A stretch of DNA of 64,000 nt from Dyella terrae. Lineage in GTDB: Bacteria; Pseudomonadota; Gammaproteobacteria; Xanthomonadales; Rhodanobacteraceae. Where the stretch lies: the NCBI RefSeq assembly GCF_022394535.1, contig NZ_CP089414.1:124001-188000 (forward strand). The letters run 5' to 3'. The translations under genes and the position numbers were made by a program. Within the stretch, counting starts at the first letter, position 1, and every line of letters starts with the position of its first letter. Positions 37,350-46,200 of this stretch are shown piece after piece. The notes beneath the pieces were generated by a model. That model worked only from the letters and a program-made list of their open reading frames with translations, was not told the origin of the DNA and did no database searches.

Positions 37350-39140
37350 ATGCGTTACCTGATCTTTGCATGCCTGCTATGCCTTTCGTGGGCGGCGCGT
37401 CCTGCCCTGGCCGCTGATGTTGCCTGGTGGAACGACGACTGGACCTACCGCAAGGCCATCACCATCGACACGACGCCCAAGGGCGCCGCCATGACGCCCG
37501 CCACGGGGCGCGTGCCGCTGCTGGTCCGCCTGCACTCCGGCAACTTCCAGTTCGACGGCGTGGCGAAGAACGGCGCGGACCTGCGCTTCATCGCTGCCGA
37601 TGGCAAGACACCGCTGAACTACGAAGTGGAGACCTTCGATCCCGTCATGGGCGTTGGCCAGATCTGGGTGGATACCACCGATCTGCCGACCAGTGGGCAG
37701 CAGACCATCTGGATGTACTACGGCAACGGCAAGGCACCGGTGCAGAGCAGCGGTGCGGCGACGTTCGATGCCGACTACACGCTGGTGTATCACTTCGATG
37801 AGGCCGCCGGCGCGCCGCCAAAGGATGCGACGGCTTACGCGAACCACGCGCAGAAGGGCACCGTGCGTACCGTCGACGGCGGCATCGTTGGCCGAGCCGC
37901 GCGCTTCGACGGCAGCGCGCCGATCGAGCTGCCTGCGAGCACGTCGCTCAACGTGACGGACGGCGGCAACTTCACTTTCAGCGCATGGATCAAGCTGGAC
38001 GCATTGCCGACGGTACCGACGGCGATCTACGCGCGTCGTCAGGAAGGCCGCGCTCTGGTCATCGGCCTGGACGGCGGCGCCCCCTATGTCGAAGTCGACG
38101 GCGCCCAACCGCAGCGGACGTCGGCCGGCGAGCCATTGAAGGCCGGTCAGTGGACGCATCTTGCGGTGACGGGTGAGTCGGGTCATGTCCGTCTTTACGT
38201 CGATGGCCGACCGTATGCCGATATGTCGGCGTCGCTGCCGGCGCTGAGTTCAGTGGCTACGCTGGGCGGTGATGCCGCGGGCGCATCCGCACTCGGCAAT
38301 TTTTCAGGCGAGATGGACGAGCTACGCCTGTCGCGCGTGGCCCGCCCCGCGGCACTGATCGCTATGGATACGACCGCTCAAGGTGCGGAATCGCGCCTGC
38401 TGCAGTATGGCGAAGACGAGAAGAAGTCGGGCTTTGGCTTCGGTTACTTCGGCATCATCGTGAAGTCGGTGACGGCCGACGCGTGGGTGGTTATCGGCAT
38501 CCTGCTGGTGATGGCGTTGGTCTCCTGGGTAGTGATGTGGAACAAGGCCCGCTACGTCAGCGGCGTCACCAACGCCAATGATCGGTTCCTTGACCGTTTC
38601 CGCACGCTGGGCAGCGATCTGCTCGGCATGTCCGACGAGCGGAACCACGCGCTCGACTTCGCGGATTCCTCGCTGTATCGCCTGTACGAGATCGGCAAGA
38701 AGGAAGTGTGGCGCCGTCGCGACAGCCATGGTCGCCTGGTGATCGCGAGTGAGTCGATCGAGGCGATTCGCGCCGTCATGGATTCCACCCTGGTGCGCGA
38801 GAACCAGAAGCTTTCGCGCTCCATGGTGATACTGACCATTGCGATCTCGGGCGGCCCGTTCCTTGGCCTGCTCGGCACCGTGGTGGGCGTGATGATCACC
38901 TTCGCTGCCATCGCTGCAGCGGGCGACGTCAACGTCAATGCCATCGCGCCCGGCATCGCCGCCGCGTTGCTCGCCACCGTGGCCGGCCTGTTCGTCGCGA
39001 TTCCCGCGCTGTTTGGCTACAACTACCTGTTGACGCGCAACAAGGCGGTGACGGCGAACATGCAGGTGTTCGTGGATGAGTTTGTCACGCGTCTCGCCGA
39101 GCTTCATCGGGACATCGACCAGACCACGGTCACTGCCTGA
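37350..39140 (+). CDS. DUF2341-LamG-ExbB/TolQ fusion (proton-channel subunit with periplasmic binding domains)
   Basis: Protein of 596 residues. A signal peptide (1-21) is followed by DUF2341 (WWNDDWTYRKAITID onward, about 25-130) and a concanavalin/LamG-like domain (about 150-345, with FDGSAPIELP, FTFSAWIKLD, GQWTHLAVTG and GEMDELRLSR). The C-terminal third is a MotA/TolQ/ExbB channel: helices at about 378-398, 491-525 and 530-555, with GLLGTVVGVMITF and GIAAALLATVAGLFVAIPA. Ordinary ExbB proteins lack the first 350 residues. The layout places a likely glycan- or protein-binding module in the periplasm, physically joined to the motor. ExbD and TonB genes follow immediately. Confidence 0.9.
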   Translation: MRYLIFACLLCLSWAARPALAADVAWWNDDWTYRKAITIDTTPKGAAMTPATGRVPLLVRLHSGNFQFDGVAKNGADLRFIAADGKTPLNYEVETFDPVMGVGQIWVDTTDLPTSGQQTIWMYYGNGKAPVQSSGAATFDADYTLVYHFDEAAGAPPKDATAYANHAQKGTVRTVDGGIVGRAARFDGSAPIELPASTSLNVTDGGNFTFSAWIKLDALPTVPTAIYARRQEGRALVIGLDGGAPYVEVDGAQPQRTSAGEPLKAGQWTHLAVTGESGHVRLYVDGRPYADMSASLPALSSVATLGGDAAGASALGNFSGEMDELRLSRVARPAALIAMDTTAQGAESRLLQYGEDEKKSGFGFGYFGIIVKSVTADAWVVIGILLVMALVSWVVMWNKARYVSGVTNANDRFLDRFRTLGSDLLGMSDERNHALDFADSSLYRLYEIGKKEVWRRRDSHGRLVIASESIEAIRAVMDSTLVRENQKLSRSMVILTIAISGGPFLGLLGTVVGVMITFAAIAAAGDVNVNAIAPGIAAALLATVAGLFVAIPALFGYNYLLTRNKAVTANMQVFVDEFVTRLAELHRDIDQTTVTA

Positions 39141-39151
39141 GGAGAATGGCC

Positions 39152-39556
39152 ATGCAGGTCCAAGACGACGAAAAACCGTACGACGACATCAACATCACGC
39201 CCATGCTCGACCTGGCGTACGTGCTGCTGGTGATCTTCATCATCATGACCACGGCCTCCGTGCAGGGCGTGAAGGTGAACCTGCCCAAGGCCAGCGCTTC
39301 GGTGAGTTTGGCCAAGCCGCAGACCAAGGCGATCACGGTTTCCGACAGCGGGCAGATCTTCCTGGACGCTTTTCCCGTGACCTTGGGTGAGCTGGAGCAG
39401 CGCCTGCGCACGCAGAAGGCGATCACGCCAGACTTTCCGGTGATCGTGAAGGGCGACTCCAACGTGCAGTACCAGAAGGTGGTCGACATCCTCGATCTGC
39501 TGCGGCGTTTGGATCTGTCGCAGGTGGGTCTGGTCACCGGCAAGCAGCAAAGCTGA
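39152..39556 (+). CDS. exbD: ExbD/TolR-family motor subunit
   Basis: Single-pass inner-membrane protein of 134 residues that forms the proton channel with ExbB. The membrane helix carries the conserved Asp (D20 in ITPMLDLAYVLLVIFIIMT), and the periplasmic domain has the usual ExbD layout. ATG 39152 is preferred because GGAG lies 7 bases upstream; ATG 39146 is too close to it. It starts 11 bases after the ExbB-fusion stop, in one operon with tonB. Confidence 0.93.
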   Translation: MQVQDDEKPYDDINITPMLDLAYVLLVIFIIMTTASVQGVKVNLPKASASVSLAKPQTKAITVSDSGQIFLDAFPVTLGELEQRLRTQKAITPDFPVIVKGDSNVQYQKVVDILDLLRRLDLSQVGLVTGKQQS

Positions 39557-39573
39557 CGGTGCGAGGACCATCC

Positions 39574-40248
39574 ATGAACGCACCGGCACCAAGTAAGGGC
39601 GGATGGAAGCGCTGGCGCGGGCGTCTCGTCGTCGCGGCGGTCGTGATCGTCGCCGGACTGTTGCTGTGGAACTTTGCGGGGCATCAAGTCGGCGTGCGGC
39701 GCTCAGCGCCGCGCATCGCCACCATCACGCCCTTGCCGCCACCGCCACCACCGCCGAAAGAAAAGCCACCCGAACCGAAGAAGGTCGAAGAGGTTAAGCA
39801 GGAAATACCCAAACCCAACGAGCCGATGAAGCCGGTCGATGCCCCCAAGCAAGCGCCCGATCTGGCCAAGCAGGTGTCCATCAATGGCCCGGCGCAGGCG
39901 GGCAACGACTCGTTCAACATTGGTGCCGGCGATGGCGGCGGCATGGTCGGCAGCGGCGGCGGCAATGGCGTTGGCGGTGCTTCGTACGAGCAATACCTTG
40001 GCTACGCGTTGCAGCAGGCGATTGAGCGTGACGACCGCACGCGCCGGCTTGCGTTCGAGGTCAAGGCCAGCTTGTGGATCGAACCGGATGGCCGCGTGTC
40101 ACGCGTGGAACTGGTAACGCCCAGCGGCTCGTCCAACACCGATCAGGCGCTGATCAGCGTGCTGCAAGGCCTGCACATCGACACGCCACCACCTACCACT
40201 TTGCATATGCCTGTGCGCGCGGCCATCCGTGGGCGGCGACCAGCATGA
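39574..40248 (+). CDS. tonB: TonB-family energy transducer
   Basis: Transducer of 224 residues. One N-terminal membrane helix (about 15-35, VVAAVVIVAGLLLWNFAG) is followed by a Pro/Lys/Glu-rich spacer (PLPPPPPPPKEKPPEPKK) and a Gly-rich stretch, then a TonB C-terminal domain (about 140-224). GAGGA upstream supports ATG 39574. Together with the two preceding genes it forms a complete ExbB-ExbD-TonB motor, yet no TonB-dependent receptor lies in the window. Candidate partners are the porin, TpsB or the exoprotein. Confidence 0.9.
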   Translation: MNAPAPSKGGWKRWRGRLVVAAVVIVAGLLLWNFAGHQVGVRRSAPRIATITPLPPPPPPPKEKPPEPKKVEEVKQEIPKPNEPMKPVDAPKQAPDLAKQVSINGPAQAGNDSFNIGAGDGGGMVGSGGGNGVGGASYEQYLGYALQQAIERDDRTRRLAFEVKASLWIEPDGRVSRVELVTPSGSSNTDQALISVLQGLHIDTPPPTTLHMPVRAAIRGRRPA

Positions 40249-40309
40249 ATACCCAGCCTTTGTTCTTCCCTTGCTTGCCGCACGGCAACACCACGCATTG
40301 GAGAAAGTC

Positions 40310-42073
40310 ATGAGTTCCAGGAATGCCCTCAGCGCGGGCGCGCGCCTTACGCGCCGTGCACTGTGCGCCAGTATCGCCGTGCTATTGGCGGCCACCGCGC
40401 TTCCGACGCTGGCGCAGGATGCCGCGCCGTCGCCCAACGCCACCATCAACCTGATTCGCTTGATGGTGAAGAAGGGCCTGATTTCGCAGGCCGATGCCGA
40501 TGGCCTGATTACCCAGGCGAACACCGAGGCGACGCAGGCACAGCGAGCAGCGGCCACCGCCCAGGCAGCAAGGCCGCCGGCGGATGGCGCGCAGCCGGGC
40601 GACGTACGCGTGGCCTATGTGCCGCAAAGCGTGCGCAACGAGATCCGCGATCAAGTGAAGCAGGAAGTGATCGCGCAGGCCAAGACCGAGCACTGGGCCG
40701 AACCGAACGCGCTACCGGAATGGCTGGATCGCATCAGCTGGTCGGGCGACATCCGCGTGCGCAACGAGTGGTGGCTCTATAGCCGCAACAACTCGCCGTA
40801 CTTCATCGATTACGCGACGCTTAATCGCAACGGTCCGTTCGACGTCAATCAGATTTCCCAGGGCGTCAATCCGCCGATTCTCAACTCGCAGCAGAATCGC
40901 CTGAACATCCTGGATATGCAGGCCCATCTGGCGATGACCGCGAAGGTAGCCGATACGGTGACGGCAGGTGTGCGCATCGGCACGGGTAACGACAACAACC
41001 CGGTATCCACTACGCAGGCGTTGGGTGGCGGCCTCGTCAAGAAGGAGATCTGGCTGGACCGCGCGTGGATTCAGTGGCAGCCGTATAGCTGGGGCTCGCT
41101 GACCTTTGGTCGTATGGCGGATCCGTTCTTCGTCACCGACCTGATCTACTCGCCGGAACTCAACTTCGACGGCATCGCCGGCAAGTTCAAGGTGCCGTTC
41201 AACAGCGACTTTGAAGGGTTTGCCACGGCCGGCATGTTCCCGATCCAGTACACGGGCAACAACTCGCCCGCGCAGGGCTTTGGCTACGACAAGAACCAGA
41301 GTAACAGCCGCTGGCTTTCCGCCGCGCAGCTGGGTCTGACCTGGCATATCGATGAGGACATGAAGTGGAGTACGGCGTTGGCGTACTACTTCTTCGACGG
41401 TATGCGCGGCAAGCTATCGGCGCCGTGCCCGATCTACACCGGCGTCGATTACTGCAGCACCGACGACGATGCACCGTCGTACATGCTCAAGGGCAACACC
41501 CTGTTCCTGCTGCGCGACATCGTGCCGGATCCGTCCTCGCCGAGTAACTATGCGCAGCCGCAGTTCGTTGGCCTGTCGTACGACTATCACTTGGCCAACG
41601 TCACCTCCACGTTCGATTTCAAGATCGGCGAGACGCCGGCCCGCATCCAGGCTGACTACGTGCGCAACATGGCGTATCACGCCAAGGACGCGCTGACGCG
41701 CTACGCCAATGGGCTTGGCACGCCGGTGAATAACTACGAAAGCAGCACCTCGGCCACGGAATCCGGCCCGTACAAGAGTGGCCCGGTGGGCTGGTTGGTG
41801 CGCGGCATCCTGGGCAATCCCAACCCGATGGCCGCGAACGAGTGGAATGTCACCTTCGGCTACAAGTACCTGCAGCCCGACGCCGCGCTCGACGGCCTCA
41901 CCGACGTGAACTTCCATCTTGGCGGCACCAATGCCAAGGGCTTCATCTTCACGGCGGACTATGGCATCGCCACGCGCACCTGGTTGTCGGCCCGTTACTT
42001 CAACGCCAAGCAAGTGTTCGGGCCGCCGCTGTCGATCGACGTCGTGCAGCTCGAGATCAACACCAAGTTCTGA
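40310..42073 (+). CDS. Putative outer-membrane porin with coiled-coil N-terminus
   Basis: Predicted beta-barrel of 587 residues. A signal peptide ends near LPTLAQ. Residues 35-90 contain a helical region (LIRLMVKKGLISQADADGLI) of the kind found before 'putative porin' barrels. The rest has alternating aromatic/polar strands and ends with Phe (VVQLEINTKF), the usual BAM recognition signal. GGAG upstream of ATG 40310 sets the start. Located between tonB and two small exported proteins in the secretion locus; its cargo is unknown. Confidence 0.85.
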   Translation: MSSRNALSAGARLTRRALCASIAVLLAATALPTLAQDAAPSPNATINLIRLMVKKGLISQADADGLITQANTEATQAQRAAATAQAARPPADGAQPGDVRVAYVPQSVRNEIRDQVKQEVIAQAKTEHWAEPNALPEWLDRISWSGDIRVRNEWWLYSRNNSPYFIDYATLNRNGPFDVNQISQGVNPPILNSQQNRLNILDMQAHLAMTAKVADTVTAGVRIGTGNDNNPVSTTQALGGGLVKKEIWLDRAWIQWQPYSWGSLTFGRMADPFFVTDLIYSPELNFDGIAGKFKVPFNSDFEGFATAGMFPIQYTGNNSPAQGFGYDKNQSNSRWLSAAQLGLTWHIDEDMKWSTALAYYFFDGMRGKLSAPCPIYTGVDYCSTDDDAPSYMLKGNTLFLLRDIVPDPSSPSNYAQPQFVGLSYDYHLANVTSTFDFKIGETPARIQADYVRNMAYHAKDALTRYANGLGTPVNNYESSTSATESGPYKSGPVGWLVRGILGNPNPMAANEWNVTFGYKYLQPDAALDGLTDVNFHLGGTNAKGFIFTADYGIATRTWLSARYFNAKQVFGPPLSIDVVQLEINTKF

Positions 42074-42084
42074 GGAGATCGCGC

Positions 42085-42708
42085 ATGAACACCCTGACTC
42101 GCCTGGCGATGTCGCTCGCGCTGCTCGGACTGGCCGGTTCGCTGCAGGCTCAAACGCTGGAGGAACAATTGCGCGGGCAGCTGCGTGACACACGCAGCCA
42201 ACTGCAGGATCTGCAGAACGAACAGGCTAGCTGGCAAGCGCAGAAGACATCGGCGGAAAGCGAACGCGATCAGGCCCGCAAGGCGCTCGAACAGGCGCAG
42301 GCGGAACTGGCCCGGTACAAGTCCGGCGCGGCCGGCGATGGTGCTGCACTGAAGAGTGAGCGCGATGCGCGTCAACGCGCCGAAGAGGCTGTGCAGCAGG
42401 GCAAGGCGGTCGCTGCAACGAACGCCGCGCACCTGCAGGATCAGCAGACCCGCAACACCGCGCTGTCGACGCAACTGGACGGCGTCCGCAAGGAGCTGTC
42501 CACCTGCACGGCCCGTAACGAAGCGCTCTACAAAGTCGGCAACGAAGTTGTGGATGCCTATGCGCATATCGACATGGGCACGGTGATGGCGTCCCGCCAG
42601 CCTTTTGCCGCGTCGGCACGGGTGAAGCTGGAGAACGCGGCGCAGGGCTATGGCGACCGTCTATACGAACAACGCTACCGGCCGGCTGCCGAGGCATCGC
42701 AGCCGTGA
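42085..42708 (+). CDS. Periplasmic coiled-coil protein of unknown function
   Basis: Exported protein of 207 residues: signal peptide (MNTLTRLAMSLALLGLAGSL, then QAQ) followed by a long coiled coil (about 24-155; TLEEQLRGQLRDTRSQLQDL and similar heptads), and a conserved-looking end (VVDAYAHIDMGTVMASRQPF). GAGGAG precedes ATG 42085. It follows the porin by 11 bases and overlaps the next gene by 4 (GTGA). The coiled coil could bridge motor and outer membrane, but no function is known. Confidence 0.82.
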   Translation: MNTLTRLAMSLALLGLAGSLQAQTLEEQLRGQLRDTRSQLQDLQNEQASWQAQKTSAESERDQARKALEQAQAELARYKSGAAGDGAALKSERDARQRAEEAVQQGKAVAATNAAHLQDQQTRNTALSTQLDGVRKELSTCTARNEALYKVGNEVVDAYAHIDMGTVMASRQPFAASARVKLENAAQGYGDRLYEQRYRPAAEASQP

Positions 42709-43112
42709 TCGCCCCGGGCGCGCGCCGGCGAAAGCCGCTTCGCGCGTCATGGCCAGTTGCCTTGAGGTGGCTGCTGGCCTGCTCATGTGGTTCGCCAGCG
42801 ATGGCACAAGACGCGGCGGCACCATCGTCGGCGTCGCCGCCCAGTTGCGTGGACGTCAGCGTCAATCAGCAATCGGTGCTGGCGTTCGACTGTCTCAGTC
42901 GCGTGTTGACGGCGGGGGCGTCGCGCCCTTCCGTGCCCGGGCCGGCGTTCGACGCGGTGACCAGCGAACCCTCCAACCGTCAGGTAGGGCAGTACAACTT
43001 TTCCGCCTTGAGCCACCGCATGGGCTCCAACCTGGGCAAGTCGGTGTTGCCGCAGCGGCCACCGGCTGTCTATCCACCCACGCCGGCCGTACTGCTTTCG
43101 CCGGGGCATTGA
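42705..43112 (+). CDS. Small exported hypothetical protein
   Basis: Protein of 135 residues with a signal-like N-terminus (WPVALRWLLACSCGSPAMAQ) and a short Pro/Ser-rich mature part containing a Cys pair (SCVDVSVN and FDCLSRVL) that may form a disulfide. GTG start overlaps the preceding stop, showing coupling. A hairpin with a T run follows, apparently ending this operon before the exoprotein gene. Not a recognised family. Confidence 0.75.
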   Translation: MIAPGARRRKPLRASWPVALRWLLACSCGSPAMAQDAAAPSSASPPSCVDVSVNQQSVLAFDCLSRVLTAGASRPSVPGPAFDAVTSEPSNRQVGQYNFSALSHRMGSNLGKSVLPQRPPAVYPPTPAVLLSPGH

Positions 43113-43214
43113 ATGCGCCTTCATGACAGTCGATATGACGTTCCGGTGTCTGCGCGATCAGCGCATCAAGGCGAATTGGTTGCTTATGAAGTTTTGGTGA
43201 CAACGGTTCAGTCG

Positions 43215-43258
43215 CGCCGCATGGCGGACGTCTTTACTTCCGACATGCGGCGTCTTTT
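43215..43258 (+). terminator. Hairpin terminator upstream of the exoprotein gene
   Basis: 9-bp perfect outer stem (43215-43223 and 43244-43252), extended inside by GGA/TCC, followed by TCTTTT. It separates the tpsB-exbBD-tonB-porin operon from the exoprotein gene, or attenuates read-through into it. Confidence 0.7.
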
Positions 43259-46200
43259 CGAGGGGCTTTCTGAATAGAGGAAAGCGTCTCGTCGCGTTCA
43301 GGACGCGTACGCCTGTAGCCATGAAACAACAAGGGATAAGGGTCTCGTGAGCAAGACGGTCAGGTCGCAGCAGGATTCCGCCACATCGTCGCGCGCCGTA
43401 CCTGGCCGACGCCCACTGGCGCAGTGGATCGCCGCCGCATTGGCGATGAGCGCCATGCACGCCCACGCTGGCGCACCGCCACTGAGCCAGGCCTGGCTTG
43501 CCGGGCAGCGCAACGCCAACGTCACGCCGACACCGAACCCCGCTGCGGCCACCGGCACCATGCCGGACACCAGTGGCCTTGCCGCGCAGACCTCGGGGCA
43601 GTTGTTGCAGCAACGCGTGGTGCAACAGTCTATCGCCAATCTCAACAACGCGGCGGCAGCGGTGGCCGCGCAGATCAGCGTGCAGCAGGCCGCGCAACAG
43701 GCCGCCCAGAAACTCACCTCGCCGGTACCCGACGGCATTGCCGCAGGTGGCCTGCAGGTTGCCGCTGGCGCGGCGACCAATCCCTTGCTGTGGCAGAACG
43801 CCAACGCGCCGGTGCAAACGGCAGCCGCCGGCAAGACCACGGTGCAGGTCAAGCAGACCGCGCAGAAGGCCATCCTCACCTGGGATAGCTTCAACATCGG
43901 TCGAAACACCACGCTCTACTTCAACCAGAGCGGTGGCACGCAGTCCGATGGCAGCAATAACTGGATCGCGCTCAATCGCATCCAGGATCCCAGCGGCTCA
44001 CCCAGCCAGATCTTCGGCCAGATCAAGGCCGAAGGTACGGTGTACTTGCTCAACCGCAACGGCATCCTGTTCGGCGCGGGAAGCCAGGTAAATACGGGAT
44101 CGCTGCTGGCGAGTTCGCTGAACCTGTTTAGTGGCAATGTTGCCACGAGCAATGCGGCGTTCTTGAGCGGAGGCATCGGCGCGACATCAACGAACAGCGG
44201 ATTCTTGTTCGACGGCATATTCACTGACGGGCGCAACCACGATGTGGTGATTCAGCAGGGCGCATCGATCACGACGGGTAAGCAGGGCTTCGCGCTGATT
44301 GCCGCACCGAATGTCACCAATGCCGGATCGATCGTTTCGGACGATGGTCAGGCGATACTTGCTGCCGGCACGCAGTTCGGTAATGCGGCTGGTGGTTCAA
44401 CGAGCACTACGCTCCAATTGATGAATATGGGCGGCGTTGCTCCGGGCCCAAGTCACGTACCGGGCACAGTGACCAATACAGGCTTGCTCCAGGCCCGGCG
44501 CGGCCAGGTGCAGATGTTGGGTTACAACCTCAATCAGGATGGGGTCGCGCTGGCCTCCACTAGCATCAGCTATCCAGGCAGTGTCCAGCTCATTGCCAAC
44601 GATCAGGGCAATGGCGATTCCACGGGTGTGAACTATCCGGGGCACGGCGTTCTGACTCTGGGCTCGCAATCGGTGACTGCCGTCCTTCCAGAAAAGGATG
44701 GCAGCACGACCACATCCACTTCGGCGGCGGATGCGGCATTCAAGCCCGGTACGGTATCGCTGTCTGGCGGTATCGTGACTTTGCAGTCGGGTTCATTGTT
44801 GGAAGCGCCCAGCGCTGTGCTCTCGATCGTGGCTACGCCTGAGAACAATGATGTCCGGCCTACCGCCGGTCGCATCTATATGGACAACGGCGCTGTCGTG
44901 GACGTGTCCGGTCTCGCAAACGTCAACCTGCCGATCTCAGCCTTGCTTGTTACGGTGCCGCGCATTGGCCAAAACGAACTCGCCAATTCGCCACTGCTGC
45001 GTAACAGCTTCCTGTATACGCAGAAGAACGTACTGATCGACAGTACGCAAAGCGGCACGCGCGCTGACGGTCTGGATTGGGTAGGCAGTCCTATCCTCAA
45101 CGTTTCGGGCTATGTGCAGAACATGCCGCGCGACATCACGCAGATGATGACCAAGGGCGGTGACGTCACGCTCAAAGGTAACGAAGTCATCATCCGCAAT
45201 GGTGCACAGCTCAATCTAGATGGCGGCTACATTGCCTATCAGGCGGGATGGGTCACCACACCGAATCTGTTGGGTGCCAACGGTCGCATCTACAACATTT
45301 CCAACGCCGATCCCAACATGAACTACGTGGGGTTCGCCGGCAATTTTGCGGTGGATCACGCACGCTGGGGCATCACCGAGAACTACAACAACCCGTTGTT
45401 GGCCGGCGTGGGGCGCTGGGATCCCGGTTACATCGTGGGCAGCGATGCAGGTAGCCTCAGCGTGTCGTCGGGCAGTGCGCTCGTCATGGACGGCGAGATC
45501 ACCGCTCAGGCGTTTGCTGGCCGCGATCAGGTGGGGCAGGGTAAGCAGCCCAACGGCGGCAGCTTCAGTGTCGATCTGACTGCCACAGACAATAGCCGCA
45601 CCGTCTATGCCACCAGCGTTCTGCTCCAGCAGTCGGCGCTGGTACTCGACAAGCGCGTAGCCGATTTCGATCAGGATACGCCGTGGGATGAGGTGCTCTC
45701 GTCCCAGCCGACAGACACGCCCAGCGATGCCGACCTTCGCTTCTGGGTACCGCTGTCGGCCGACATGATGCGTACGGCGGGTTTCGCCAATGTCAGCCTC
45801 ACGTCCGGCGGCTTCGGTGGCCAGATCGTGGAAACAGCAGGAACGCAGCTGAGTGTGGTGCCGGGCGGCAGCATCTCGTTGACGGGCTCGCACATCGATA
45901 TCTATGGCACCTTGAGCGCACCTTCGGGCTCCATTGCCATTACGTCGACAGGCCCGGCACTCACCGCCAATGGCGGCACAGGCCTGGTGACGCCGCTCAA
46001 CATGCCGTTGGACGGAAATATCACGGTGGGGCCGAACGCGTTGCTCAGCACGCGCGGCCTGTGGGTGAACGACGGTGGCCAATCGGCTGATACGTTGATC
46101 GGCAATCGCTATATCAATGGCGGCAGCATCTCGCTCACGGCTCAGCAGGCTTTCTCGGCAACGGGGCAGGGGGATGGCACCGGCTCGATCATCCTCCAGC

